From: Streptomyces sp. SID13031
GTDB lineage: Bacteria > Actinomycetota > Actinomycetes > Propionibacteriales > Kribbellaceae
Assembly (NCBI RefSeq): GCF_010548305.1
Contig: NZ_JAAGLV010000015.1
Location: 124,001-188,000, forward strand
DNA length: 64,000 bases
Direction of reading: 5' to 3'
Position 1 is the stretch's first letter; each line of letters begins with the position of its first letter. Position numbers and translations under genes: made by a program. This document shows positions 24,037-31,223 of the stretch, piece by piece. The notes below the pieces were generated by a model, which worked only from the letters and a program-made list of their open reading frames with translations, was not told the DNA's origin and searched no databases.

Positions 24037-24483
24037 TCAGTGGTCGTTGTAGAAGCACTTCTTGGTGTCGAGAGCGATGATCACGATGTTGGCGCCGTTG
24101 CGGTCGACGATGCCCGCGTACATGCACACGTGGGAGCCTTCCTTGAGGTCCAGGTTGCAGACCCCGGCGTGCCCCTGGCCGTACGGGTTGTAGCACGCGC
24201 CGGTGCGACCGTAGCCGGTCTCGAAGTACGCCACAGCCGAGGAGCTGTCCTCATGCTGGTCCACGACGAAGAAGTTGTCGCCGTACTTCTGGAAGCACAC
24301 GTACGCCTGGAAGTTCCCGGTGCACACGTCGTTCTGGATGATGCTGACCTCGGTCGCCCGGAACATCGGCGGATTGTTGATCGTGGCGGCGGAGGCGACG
24401 GCCGGGCTGACCAGCAGCAACACGAGCGCGATGAAGAGCGCGGCGGACGCGCCGAGCGGCCGGCGGATGGAGTGTCGGTTCAT
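24037..24483 (-). CDS. Small secreted cysteine-containing protein (island cargo)
   Basis: The 148-residue product has a signal peptide (SIRRPLGASAALFIALVLLL, cleavage after VASAA). The mature part has cysteines in VCTGNF, YVCFQKYGDN, GACYNPYG, GVCNLD, HVCMYAG and KCFYNDH, suggesting three disulfides. I do not recognise the family; small secreted beta proteins of this look are frequent in actinomycetes. The start ATG 24483 follows GTGAGGATCG on the minus strand; the frame upstream to 24690 lacks a ribosome site and runs into the terminator. It is convergent with the propeller gene inside the left interval. Confidence 0.8.
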   Translation of the reverse strand: MNRHSIRRPLGASAALFIALVLLLVSPAVASAATINNPPMFRATEVSIIQNDVCTGNFQAYVCFQKYGDNFFVVDQHEDSSSAVAYFETGYGRTGACYNPYGQGHAGVCNLDLKEGSHVCMYAGIVDRNGANIVIIALDTKKCFYNDH

Positions 24484-24657
24484 GATGTCGATCCTCACTG
24501 TGGGCGGGGACAGCAGCTTGCCATCCCGCCCCCGCCGCGGCCAGACGTGCACGCCTACCGGCGGCGGGCGTTGCCAGGATGCGGAAGAAGACCCCGAGGA
24601 CGGCACCGGAGGTGCATTGATGTCGGCCTGAGAAAGGCCATTGTGACCCTCGGCAAA

Positions 24658-24693
24658 AAGGTGGGCCGGTCGCAGTTGCGACCGGCCCACCTT
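24658..24693. terminator. Bidirectional terminator, 17-bp stem
   Basis: AAGGTGGGCCGGTCGCA (24658-24674) pairs perfectly with 24677-24693 around two bases. It lies 63 bases left of tRNA fragment B. Terminators at this place usually follow an integrase gene, which is absent here. Confidence 0.85.
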
Positions 24694-24756
24694 GTGTTTG
24701 TCCCTCTGAGTGCCGGTACTGGGCTCTGACCAGCGGAAACACTGGTCAATCGGTCA

Positions 24757-24821
24757 CTCGGAGAGTGGCGGAGGATACGAGATTCGAACTCGTGAGGGGT
24801 TGCCCCCAACACGCTTTCCAA
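24757..24821. repeat. tRNA-Ser 3' fragment (att-like copy B)
   Basis: This copy begins CTCGGAGAGTGGCGGAGGAT, identical to copy A for 43 bases. It matches the intact tRNA through CACGCTTTCCA in the anticodon arm (24811-24820) and then diverges. Sequence left of it (CTCTGACCAG, GGAAA, CTGGTC) is also similar to that left of the intact tRNA, as expected for element ends of one family. Confidence 0.87.
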
Positions 24822-24890
24822 TCCCTCGATTCGGCGTTCAGGGAGGTCTTTCAAGAGTCGCGGGAGCGGGGGACCACAGGCCTGAGATCC

Positions 24891-24910
24891 TCCCCGAACG
24901 TCCCCGAACG
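24891..24910. repeat. Tandem 10-bp repeat
   Basis: TCCCCGAACG occurs twice head to tail at 24891-24900 and 24901-24910, directly before TTGAGAC copy 3. It may be a further protein-binding repeat of the integration region. Confidence 0.6.
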
Positions 24911-24917
24911 TGGGCGG

Positions 24918-24936
24918 ATGAGACTAGTTTTGAGAC
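24918..24936. repeat. Paired TTGAGAC motif, copy 3 of 4
   Basis: ATGAGAC at 24918-24924 and TTGAGAC at 24930-24936, period 12; the first heptamer has one change. It lies 96 bases right of tRNA fragment B. Confidence 0.62.
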
Positions 24937-25055
24937 TGCGCACGATGGTTCCTAGCCGCCGTCAGAGCGGCTCTCGGGGGGCCGCAAGCCTTCCCGGTGT
25001 TCCACCGCCGGGGCGTGTAAACGGCTTGTCAGATTATTCAGACAGCGGGCGGCCG

Positions 25056-25538
25056 TCAGCGCCCCGTCCCCGGCGCGCTGACGTACGGGTTGTCTCGGCC
25101 GCCGCTGTGCACACAGCGCAGGTTGCCGGCCGAGTTTGTGTAGACGCACACCGTCAGGCCTGCTCGCGCCACGGTCAAGCTGGTCTTGTGGGTGACAGTC
25201 CCGAAGTTCGTGCCGTCGGGGCCGCAGCCGTTGGTGTCCGCTTTCGCGGCGGCCCAAGTCCTGCGGACTCCGTCGGTCCCCCACGTCGTCACGTAGGCCC
25301 GCACCGGACGGCCGTCACTGGGACAAATGTCGCGCACCGTGAAGTTGCGAAAGATGACGGTTTTCTGCCCGACGAAGTCGAGATTCGCCGTGGCGAGCCC
25401 ACCACTGATGGAGGTCCAACTCGGGTAGCGCACGCGAACTGAGTCCGGTCCGTCGGCTGCTTGCGCAGGACTTGCGATCAACAGTCCGCCCAGCACCGCC
25501 ACGACTCCTACCGCTGCCCTCAGAATGCTTGCCTTCAT
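25056..25538 (-). CDS. Small secreted protein (island cargo, right interval)
   Basis: The 160-residue product has a Sec signal peptide (ILRAAVGVVAVLGGLLIA, cleavage after SPAQA). The mature protein is predicted beta-rich with cysteines in DICPSDG, NGCGPDG, TVCVYTN and LRCVHSG, that is two likely disulfides. Family unknown. It resembles its neighbour at 24037 in size and style but shows no clear sequence identity. The start ATG 25538 follows TTGGAGGG on the minus strand, a good ribosome site. It is the only intact gene of the right interval. Confidence 0.8.
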   Translation of the reverse strand: MKASILRAAVGVVAVLGGLLIASPAQAADGPDSVRVRYPSWTSISGGLATANLDFVGQKTVIFRNFTVRDICPSDGRPVRAYVTTWGTDGVRRTWAAAKADTNGCGPDGTNFGTVTHKTSLTVARAGLTVCVYTNSAGNLRCVHSGGRDNPYVSAPGTGR

Positions 25539-25934
25539 CGATACCCTCCAAGGAGATGTCCCCCGAGCAGGCTTGTGCCCGCCCGCTGAATGCGTCCCGA
25601 ACGGTAGGCGTTGTCGCTGACATCTCTCTGCCCGTACCGCACCCGTACCGCGCGCGGGGCCTTGTCTTACCCGTCATGCGGGGACCAGCTCGGCCTCCCA
25701 GTCGCGGCGCCACCGGCGGCCGAGGGAGGCGTCTCAGGACTCAGGGACCAGCATTGTGCGCGGAGGCAGCGGTCCAGCTGGCTCCGCGCCTTGCCCGGCC
25801 GGGCGCATCTGACCGGGGGCTTAGGCGAGGCGCAAGCGGTTCTCAGGGCTCCGCGCGTACGCCTCGCCGGTCTTAGACCTTCTCCAGCTCGGCGCGGAGC
25901 TGCAGGGGTCAAAGTACCGGCCTGAGCGAGCCTG

Positions 25935-25953
25935 TTGAGACTGCCGTTGAGAC
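25935..25953. repeat. Paired TTGAGAC motif, copy 4 of 4
   Basis: TTGAGAC at 25935-25941 and 25947-25953, period 12, just before the terminator and 109 bases left of the intact tRNA repeat. Confidence 0.65.
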
Positions 25954-25960
25954 TACGAAC

Positions 25961-25998
25961 GAGAACGACCCGGTCGCTGATGCGGCCGGGTCGTTCTC
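25961..25998. terminator. Stem-loop terminator before tRNA-Ser
   Basis: GAGAACGACCCGG (25961-25973) pairs perfectly with CCGGGTCGTTCTC (25986-25998) around a 12-base loop; a T/C-rich tail follows. Confidence 0.85.
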
Positions 25999-26068
25999 AC
26001 TTCATTCTCTCTGCGCGGCCGAATGTTGCTCTGACCAGGTGGAAAGCTGGTCGGTCGGCCGCTCGGAG

Positions 26069-26156
26069 TGGCGGAGGATACGAGATTCGAACTCGTGAGG
26101 GGTTGCCCCCAACACGCTTTCCAAGCGTGCGCCCTAGGCCACTAGGCGAATCCTCC
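26069..26156 (-). tRNA. tRNA-Ser (anticodon GGA)
   Basis: Read on the minus strand from 26156 the gene opens GGAGGATTCGCCTAGTGGCC. The anticodon arm is CACGCTTGGAAAGCGTG with anticodon GGA, then a long class II variable arm, GTTCGAATC in the T-arm and an acceptor closing ATCCTCC with discriminator G. CCA is encoded (26069-26071). Length is 88 with CCA. The long variable arm and anticodon make serine certain. Its 3' part is duplicated twice to the left, marking it as an integration target. Confidence 0.97.
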
Positions 26157-26234
26157 AGGCGCGAGAATACGCGAGGAGGGGGTGGGGATGAAAATCGGGG
26201 GTGGGGAGGGTGGGCGCGAGCCTAGGGTTGGGGG

Positions 26235-26867
26235 ATGGAGAGCGTGCCTGATCCGGGGGTTGTGTATCCGATGGTGGGGGTTGAGCGGGTGGTGCTGCTC
26301 AAGGGGGTGGTGGAGTCGCCGCTGGTGGAGGTGGGGGACTACTCGTACTACGACGATCCGGTGGAGCCCGAGCGGTTTCTCGAGAAGAACGTGCTCTACC
26401 ACTACGGGCCCGAGCTGCTGCGGATCGGGAAGTACTGTGCGTTGGCCGAGGGGACGACCTTCGTGATGAACGGGGCCAACCACCGGATGGACGGGCCGTC
26501 GACGTTCCCGTTTCCGATCATGGGTGGGGCCTGGGCGGAGCATTTCGGGCTGATCACCGGGTTGCCCGGGCGGGGGGACACGGTCGTCGGGAACGACGTG
26601 TGGTTCGGGTACGGCGCGACGGTGATGCCTGGGGTGCGGATCGGCGACGGGGCGATCATCGCGGCCAAGGCGGTGGTGGTCGACGACGTACCGGCGTACG
26701 GGATCGTCGGCGGCAACCCGGCCAAGCTGATCCGGAAGCGCTTCCCCGACGAGGAGATCGCCCGGTTGCTACAGGTCGCCTGGTGGGACTGGCCGGCTGA
26801 GAAGGTGACCAGGCACCTCCCCGCCATCATGGCCGGCACCGTCGCCGACCTGGAGACCGCCGAGTAG
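26235..26867 (+). CDS. Vat-like (xenobiotic) hexapeptide O-acetyltransferase
   Basis: The 210-residue protein is a left-handed beta-helix acetyltransferase. The catalytic histidine lies in NGANHRMDGPSTFPF (His83), the signature of the Vat/CatB-type xenobiotic acetyltransferases. Hexapeptide turns follow: VVGNDVWFGYGATVMPGVRI and IIAAKAVVVDDVPAYGIVGG. The end NPAKLIRKRFPDEEI matches the family. True Vat enzymes acetylate streptogramin A; many chromosomal homologues are called CatB-related and their substrate is unproven. The start ATG 26235 lies close behind GGTTGGGGG. It is a single gene between the tRNA and the convergent F420 enzyme gene. Confidence 0.9.
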   Translation: MESVPDPGVVYPMVGVERVVLLKGVVESPLVEVGDYSYYDDPVEPERFLEKNVLYHYGPELLRIGKYCALAEGTTFVMNGANHRMDGPSTFPFPIMGGAWAEHFGLITGLPGRGDTVVGNDVWFGYGATVMPGVRIGDGAIIAAKAVVVDDVPAYGIVGGNPAKLIRKRFPDEEIARLLQVAWWDWPAEKVTRHLPAIMAGTVADLETAE

Positions 26868-26889
26868 AGGTATCGCGGCCAGTCGTTGT

Positions 26890-27771
26890 TTAGGGCAACA
26901 AGGCGGGAGCCAGGGCTCGCCACTCGTCGATCGGTTGGGGGCCGGTCACGCCGGTGATGACGTTGACGGCGACGTGGTCTGCGCCGGCGGTGTGGTGGGC
27001 GTGGAGCTTCTCGGCGATCTGGGCGGGGGTGCCCCAGGCGGCCAGTGAGTCGACCAGGTGGTCGGGGAGGTCGGTCAGGTCCGCGTCGGTGAAGCCCTGG
27101 CGTTTGAGCGAGGCCGCGTAGCCGGGGATCCGCGGGAAGAAGCTGATCGTTCCCCGTGCGATCGCCCGGGCGCGGTCCGGGTCGGTCTCGAGGACGGCGA
27201 GGTGGGAGACGGTGAGCAGCTTGTCGGGCCCGAGCGTCTTGCGCGCCTCGGCGGTGTACTCGGGCGTGATCAGGAACGGATACGCCCCCGCGGTCCGCTC
27301 GCGAGCCAGCTCCAGCATCCGCGGCCCGAGCGCAGCCAACAGCCGATGCTCAGCCGGTACGACCTGGGCCGACCCGCCTTCGGCAGCCGGTACGCCGCGA
27401 GCCGGGTCGCCCTCGGTTGGTACGGCGTCCAGTTGGTCGAGGTAGCCGTTCAGCGTCGCAATCGGATGAGCGCCGTGGGCACCCCCGAGCCCCACGGTGA
27501 ATCGCCCGGGCGCGGAGGCCTCCAAACCGGCGTACGCCGAAGCAACGTCCGCGGCGCTGTAGTTGTCGACCGACAGGATCCCGCTCACGAACCTGATCGT
27601 CGAGGTCGCCTCGATGAGATCCGTGATGGTCTGCAGGCCGGGCAGCGGTCCGCCGGACAGCCAGATGGCCGGGTAACCCAGCTCCTCCGCCACCCTCGCA
27701 GCTGACAGGGATTCGGGGCTGCTGGTCAGGCCGGTCGCGATCCCGAAGGGACCGAAGTCAAGGCTCGTCAT
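26890..27771 (-). CDS. LLM-class F420-dependent oxidoreductase
   Basis: The 293-residue protein has the luciferase-like TIM barrel of F420-dependent enzymes: SLSAARVAEELGYPAIWLSG near the N-terminus, TSTIRFVSGILSV, RFTVGLGGAHGAH and the C-terminal HHTAGADHVAVNVI. It matches the subgroup of roughly 280-300-residue proteins (as in TIGR03620) found in mycobacteria and relatives. It would use reduced or oxidised F420 for hydride transfer on an unknown substrate. The start ATG 27771 on the minus strand. It is convergent with the acetyltransferase gene and divergent from the SRP RNA gene. Confidence 0.88.
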   Translation of the reverse strand: MTSLDFGPFGIATGLTSSPESLSAARVAEELGYPAIWLSGGPLPGLQTITDLIEATSTIRFVSGILSVDNYSAADVASAYAGLEASAPGRFTVGLGGAHGAHPIATLNGYLDQLDAVPTEGDPARGVPAAEGGSAQVVPAEHRLLAALGPRMLELARERTAGAYPFLITPEYTAEARKTLGPDKLLTVSHLAVLETDPDRARAIARGTISFFPRIPGYAASLKRQGFTDADLTDLPDHLVDSLAAWGTPAQIAEKLHAHHTAGADHVAVNVITGVTGPQPIDEWRALAPALLP

Positions 27772-27920
27772 AACGATGCCAACCGGTCAGCGGCCGCCGG
27801 CATTCCGGCGACGGGCGACGCGCGAGAAAGCAGGCGGGAGGCGGAAGAGGTGATGGGTGAGGCGGTCGGGGTTTCGGCGGAGCGGAGGGGCCGGATTCTG
27901 GAGTGCGGCCCTCGATCCCG

Positions 27921-27926
27921 TACACT
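27921..27926 (+). promoter_or_regulatory. -10 box of SRP RNA gene
   Basis: TACACT lies about six bases before the expected 5' end of the SRP RNA; no good -35 box is seen at 17 bases. Confidence 0.5.
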
Positions 27927-27931
27927 CTTGG

Positions 27932-28024
27932 CTGGTTCCCCGCGTGGCGGTATCTCGCCCAACTCCCCCAGGGCCGGAAGGCAGCAAGGGTAAGTGAGCT
28001 CTTCCGGGTGCGCGGGGAATCCTT
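27932..28024 (+). ncRNA. ffs: Signal recognition particle RNA (4.5S, small bacterial type)
   Basis: The apical signature GGGCCGGAAGGCAGCAAGGG (27971-27990) contains the GGAAG tetraloop and the asymmetric AGCA loop bound by Ffh. The terminal helix pairs GGTTCCCCGCG (27934-27944) with CGCGGGGAATCC (28011-28022). Ends are estimated from pairing and the -10 box, so a few bases are uncertain. Length of about 93 fits actinobacterial SRP RNA, as does its place near dnaX. Confidence 0.95.
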
Positions 28025-28105
28025 ATGTCCGGACCCCTTCGCCGCCACCGCTCAGGCCCGCGAAATAGGCTGTGATCGAACGATCCACGCCTACAAGGGA
28101 GTCCG

Positions 28106-28924
28106 ATGAGCGAGCTCGACCGCCGGTACCTGCAGGAACTGATCATCGGCGAGCTCGGCGTGACGCCGTCCTTCGACGTCGGCGTCGAGATCGAGCGCCG
28201 GATCGCCTTCCTGGCCGACCAGCTCCGCCTGTCCGGTGCCTCGGCGTACGTGCTGGGCATCTCCGGCGGCGTCGACTCCAGTACTGCGGGCCGCCTCTGC
28301 CAGCTCGCCGTCGAGCGGGTCCGGGCGGAAGGCGGCCAGGCGAGTTTCGTCGCAATGCGGCTGCCGTACGGCGTACAGGCCGATGAGGACGACGCGCAGC
28401 GGGCGCTCGAGTTCATCCGCCCGGACGAGACGCTCACGGTCGACGTGAAGCCGGCCACGGACGCGCTGGTCGACTCGGTCCGGCACTCGGATCTCGGCGA
28501 TCGCGCCGACTTCCACACCGGCAACGTGAAGGCCCGGCAGCGGATGGTCGCGCAGTACGCCGTCGCCGGGGCGCGCGGCGGGCTCGTCGTCGGCACGGAT
28601 CACGCGGCCGAGGCGGTGATGGGGTTCTTCACGAAGTACGGCGATGGCGCCTGCGACCTGACTCCGCTCGCGGGCCTCACCAAGCGCCGCGTGCGAGCCG
28701 TCGGCGCGAAGCTCGGTGCGTCCGACCTGATCACCGGCAAGGTGCCGACCGCCGACCTCGAGACGTCCAACCCGGGTGTCCCGGACGAGCTGGTCCTCGG
28801 CGTGACGTACGACGAGATCGACGACTTCCTCGAGGGCAAGCAGGTCAGCGACAAGGCCGCCGAGACGATCATCGCCTTCCACCGCCGCACCATCCACAAG
28901 CGCGCAGTACCGACCGCGCCCTGA
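28106..28924 (+). CDS. nadE: Ammonia-dependent NAD+ synthetase
   Basis: The 272-residue protein catalyses the last step of NAD synthesis, amidation of nicotinate adenine dinucleotide with ATP. The PP-loop is GISGGVDSS (51-59). TGNVKARQRM and VGTDHAAEAVMGFFTKYGDG form the substrate site, and GLTKRRVRAVG and PTADLE follow as in Bacillus and E. coli NadE. It lacks the glutaminase domain of the longer actinobacterial enzyme, so it uses free ammonia. The start ATG 28106 follows AAGGGAG. It stands alone and is followed closely by a 114-base inverted-repeat element. Confidence 0.96.
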   Translation: MSELDRRYLQELIIGELGVTPSFDVGVEIERRIAFLADQLRLSGASAYVLGISGGVDSSTAGRLCQLAVERVRAEGGQASFVAMRLPYGVQADEDDAQRALEFIRPDETLTVDVKPATDALVDSVRHSDLGDRADFHTGNVKARQRMVAQYAVAGARGGLVVGTDHAAEAVMGFFTKYGDGACDLTPLAGLTKRRVRAVGAKLGASDLITGKVPTADLETSNPGVPDELVLGVTYDEIDDFLEGKQVSDKAAETIIAFHRRTIHKRAVPTAP

Positions 28925-28928
28925 CACC

Positions 28929-29042
28929 CCGGACCGCCATCACACACCAACCCTCGCCGCGGGCCACGTAGCGCCGTGGCTCACGCCTGGGTGAGGCGGC
29001 TATCCGGCGCTCAACTGGGCTTGGTGTGTGATGGCGGTCCGG
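28929..29042. repeat. 114-bp element with 22-bp perfect terminal inverted repeats
   Basis: The left arm 28929-28950 (begins CCGGACCGCCATC, ends CACACACCAA) is perfectly complementary to the right arm 29021-29042. The 70 bases between hold smaller dyads (GCCACG/CGTGGC near 28963-28980; CTCAC/GTGAG near 28980-28995). It exactly fills the gap between the stops of convergent nadE and the hydrolase gene. It may be a MITE-like insertion or an elaborate bidirectional terminator. Confidence 0.8.
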
Positions 29043-29046
29043 AGGA

Positions 29047-29916
29047 TCAGGCCAGGACGAAGTCTGTGACCAGTTGGGTGTACGCGTCGGCGGCCTCCGC
29101 GTGGACGAAGTGGCCGGCGCCTTCGAAGCACCGGTAGGTGCCGTCCGGCACGGCGGACTGGAAGCGGGCGATCTCCGTCGGGCTGGTGATCGGGTCGTAC
29201 CCGCCTTTGATCAGCAGCGCGGGCTGCGTCAGCTGGCTGAGCAGAGGCAGCAGCGACTCGACGAAGCCTGGCGCCTGGATGATGCTCTCGGCGAATCGCC
29301 CGGCCCGGCTCTGGATCTCCTCGGGCAGTTCGTCGGCAGGCAGTTTCAGGTCCCGGGAGGCAGGCCCGAGGTAGATCTCCATCCGGCGGTCGCCGGCGCG
29401 ATGCATCGCGCCGGTCCGTTCGTTCCACATCTGGACGGTCGCCGGGCCGTGATTTTCGAGCAGCTCCTCCACGCCTTGGTCCAGACCGAGTTCACGCAGC
29501 AGCGGCAGCCCTGCCTGGACCAGAGTGCGGGTGATGAGCTCGATGTCCCAGCCCGGGTTCTCGAAGATCACCCGGTCGACGACCGACGGATGCATCACGG
29601 CGTACCGGATAGCCGGCCGGCCGCCGTACGAGTGTCCGAGAATCGACCAGCTGGTGATGCCCAGAGCTTCCCGGACCGCCTCGAAGTCGGCGATCAGGTC
29701 CTCATCGGTGACTTCGCCTTCCAGCGGATCGGAGTGCTGTACGCCGCGCTGGTCGACGGCGATCAGGTGCAGCCGCTTCGCGAGCGCGTCGCCCTGGAAG
29801 GAGAGGAAGTCGTACGTACCGGAGCCCGGGCCGCCATGGATGAAGAGGAGTGCCGGCGCGCCCTCGGGACCGCGCTGATCGACGTACAGGTTGGTACCGC
29901 GAATCTCCATCGACAT
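29047..29916 (-). CDS. Alpha/beta hydrolase, prolyl aminopeptidase-like
   Basis: The 289-residue protein has the oxyanion motif HGGPGSG (27-33), VDQRG (54-58), nucleophile elbow GHSYGG (Ser96), then YDPITSP (Asp241) and GHFVHAE (His269), a complete triad. HGGPG with DQRG is typical of the proline iminopeptidase (S33) group, although many members are esterases or hydrolases of small molecules. The start is ATG 29916 or 29910 (MSMEIRG), near the divergent acyl-CoA dehydrogenase gene. A longer frame upstream on the same strand lies antisense to that gene and is a shadow. Confidence 0.9.
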   Translation of the reverse strand: MSMEIRGTNLYVDQRGPEGAPALLFIHGGPGSGTYDFLSFQGDALAKRLHLIAVDQRGVQHSDPLEGEVTDEDLIADFEAVREALGITSWSILGHSYGGRPAIRYAVMHPSVVDRVIFENPGWDIELITRTLVQAGLPLLRELGLDQGVEELLENHGPATVQMWNERTGAMHRAGDRRMEIYLGPASRDLKLPADELPEEIQSRAGRFAESIIQAPGFVESLLPLLSQLTQPALLIKGGYDPITSPTEIARFQSAVPDGTYRCFEGAGHFVHAEAADAYTQLVTDFVLA

Positions 29917-29971
29917 GTGGGCGAGCGTAGTTACGCCTACGGTGGTTGAAAACCCATTCGATGGAGGGCTG

Positions 29972-31144
29972 ATGGTCGACTTCTCGCTCAGTGAGGAACA
30001 GCGCGCGATTCGCGAGACGACGCGGGAGTTCGTGCGCAAGGAGCTGATGCCGCTGGAGAACGAGGTGCTCAAGCGGGAGCGGGAAGGGTTGCCGGGGATC
30101 GAGCCCGACGTCGTCAACGCGCTCCGGCTGAAGGCGAAGTCGTTCGGGTTCTGGGGATTGAGCACGCCCGAGGAGTACGGCGGGATGGACCTGACGGCGG
30201 TCGACCAGGTGCTCATCACGAGCGAGCTCGGGCGGACCTTCGTGCCGTTCTCGTTCGGCGGCGAGGCGGACAACATCCTCTTCGAGAGTAACGAGGAGCA
30301 GCGCAAGGAGTATCTGCTGCCGACGATCTCCGGTGAGCGCAGGTCGTGTTTCGCGATCACCGAGCCGGGCGCCGGCTCCGATACGCGGGCGATCCGGACC
30401 ACCGCCCGCCGCGACGGTGACGAGTGGGTGATCCGGGGCGAGAAGACCTTCATCACCGGGGGTAACGAAGCGGACTTCGCGATCGTCATCGCCGTCACGG
30501 ATGCCGAGAAGGGCTCGAAGGGTGGGTTCACGGCGTTCCTGGTCGACCGGGATCGCGGCTGGACGTCCGACCCGATCGTCACGATGGGCCAGGCGGTTCC
30601 GGCGACACTCAACTTCGACGACGTCCGGGTCCCGCACGATCATGTGCTCGGCGAGATCGGCCAGGGGTACGAGCTGGCGATGCGCTGGATCATGAAGGGC
30701 CGGTTCATCATCCCGGCGCGCGGCATCGGCGCGTGCGAACGCCTGCTCCAGTTGGCGATCGAGCACGCCACCACCCGGCAGACCTTCGGCAACCCGATCG
30801 GCGACAACCAGGCGATCCAGTGGATGATCGCCGACTCCGAGGTCGAGCTGGAGGCGGCTCGTTGGCTCGTCCTGTACGCCGCATGGTCGGTCGACCAGGG
30901 CCGGCCGCCTCAGCATGACAGCGCCATCGCCAAGCTCTACGGGACCAATACCGTCAACCGGGTCGCCGACCGGGTTCTCCAGATCCACGGCGGCATGGGC
31001 TATACGAAGGAGCTCCCGATCGAGCGCTGGTTCCGCGAGGTCCGGCTCTGGCGCATCTTCGAGGGCACCGACGAGATGCAGCGGCTGATCATCTCCCGCG
31101 ACCTGCTCCGCGGCTATCGGAAGCCGGGTGCTCACTTCAACTGA
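29972..31144 (+). CDS. Acyl-CoA dehydrogenase
   Basis: The 390-residue protein is a FAD-dependent acyl-CoA dehydrogenase introducing the first double bond in beta-oxidation or branched-chain catabolism. Signatures are FAITEPGAGSDTRAI near residue 120, GEKTFITGGNEADF, and the C-terminal QIHGGMGYTKELPIERW with the catalytic-base Glu in IFEGTDEM (about residue 364). The start ATG 29972 has GGAGGG just upstream; the longer frame begins in the divergent gene. It lies near a fatty-acyl-CoA ligase gene (32263), separated only by a broken oxidoreductase gene, so the two may share a degradation pathway. Confidence 0.94.
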   Translation: MVDFSLSEEQRAIRETTREFVRKELMPLENEVLKREREGLPGIEPDVVNALRLKAKSFGFWGLSTPEEYGGMDLTAVDQVLITSELGRTFVPFSFGGEADNILFESNEEQRKEYLLPTISGERRSCFAITEPGAGSDTRAIRTTARRDGDEWVIRGEKTFITGGNEADFAIVIAVTDAEKGSKGGFTAFLVDRDRGWTSDPIVTMGQAVPATLNFDDVRVPHDHVLGEIGQGYELAMRWIMKGRFIIPARGIGACERLLQLAIEHATTRQTFGNPIGDNQAIQWMIADSEVELEAARWLVLYAAWSVDQGRPPQHDSAIAKLYGTNTVNRVADRVLQIHGGMGYTKELPIERWFREVRLWRIFEGTDEMQRLIISRDLLRGYRKPGAHFN

Positions 31145-31223
31145 CGGCGAGAGCGCCTGTGTACTTGAGATGCAGACGAGCAGCCCGTCGAGTGCGCTCA
31201 AGGTTCGGAGGGACACTTGGTGG

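Larger units (their letters stand above)
24484..25055. other. Gene-free centre of the island
   Basis: This stretch holds the bidirectional terminator at 24658-24693, tRNA-Ser fragment B at 24757-24821, the tandem decamer at 24891-24910 and TTGAGAC copy 3 at 24918-24936. I see no gene. Open frames crossing it are short and run through the tRNA fragment. Confidence 0.6.
25539..26061. other. Gene-free right part of the island
   Basis: No credible gene. Visible structure: two CCCGTACC copies 11 bases apart near 25632-25650, the inverted repeat GGCGAGGCG/CGCCTCGCC at 25824-25832 and 25860-25868, TTGAGAC copy 4, and a strong terminator. The order TTGAGAC pair, hairpin, tRNA 3' end is the order normally seen behind a tyrosine integrase gene, but the integrase coding sequence is missing. 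Confidence 0.55.
22477..26156. mobile_element. Tandem integration island at tRNA-Ser(GGA)
   Basis: Three copies of the tRNA-Ser 3' segment (22477, 24757, 26062) in the same orientation divide the DNA into intervals of about 2.2 and 1.2 kb. The two intervals carry three exported-protein genes, two strong terminators and several short repeat pairs, but no integrase, excisionase or transfer gene. The picture is one of two successive insertions at the same tRNA, each now reduced to cargo and ends. The intact tRNA lies at the right end, as expected for elements that restore the 3' end on integration. Confidence 0.75.

Noticed and set aside
22477..24821. Two further tRNA-Ser genes
   Set aside because: Only the 3' halves are present; there is no 5' acceptor strand or D-arm, so they are att-like fragments.
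22386..25953. CRISPR array from the repeated TTGAGAC motif
   Set aside because: The repeats are 7 bases in pairs about 1 kb apart, with no regular spacers and no cas genes; no CRISPR array is visible in the window.
22543..26061. Integrase or excisionase gene in the island
   Set aside because: No frame shows the tyrosine recombinase R...HxxR...Y pattern or a serine recombinase domain.
29917..30612. N-terminal extension of the alpha/beta hydrolase upstream of 29916
   Set aside because: The extension is antisense to the acyl-CoA dehydrogenase gene and Ser/Arg-rich; the family start fits 29916.
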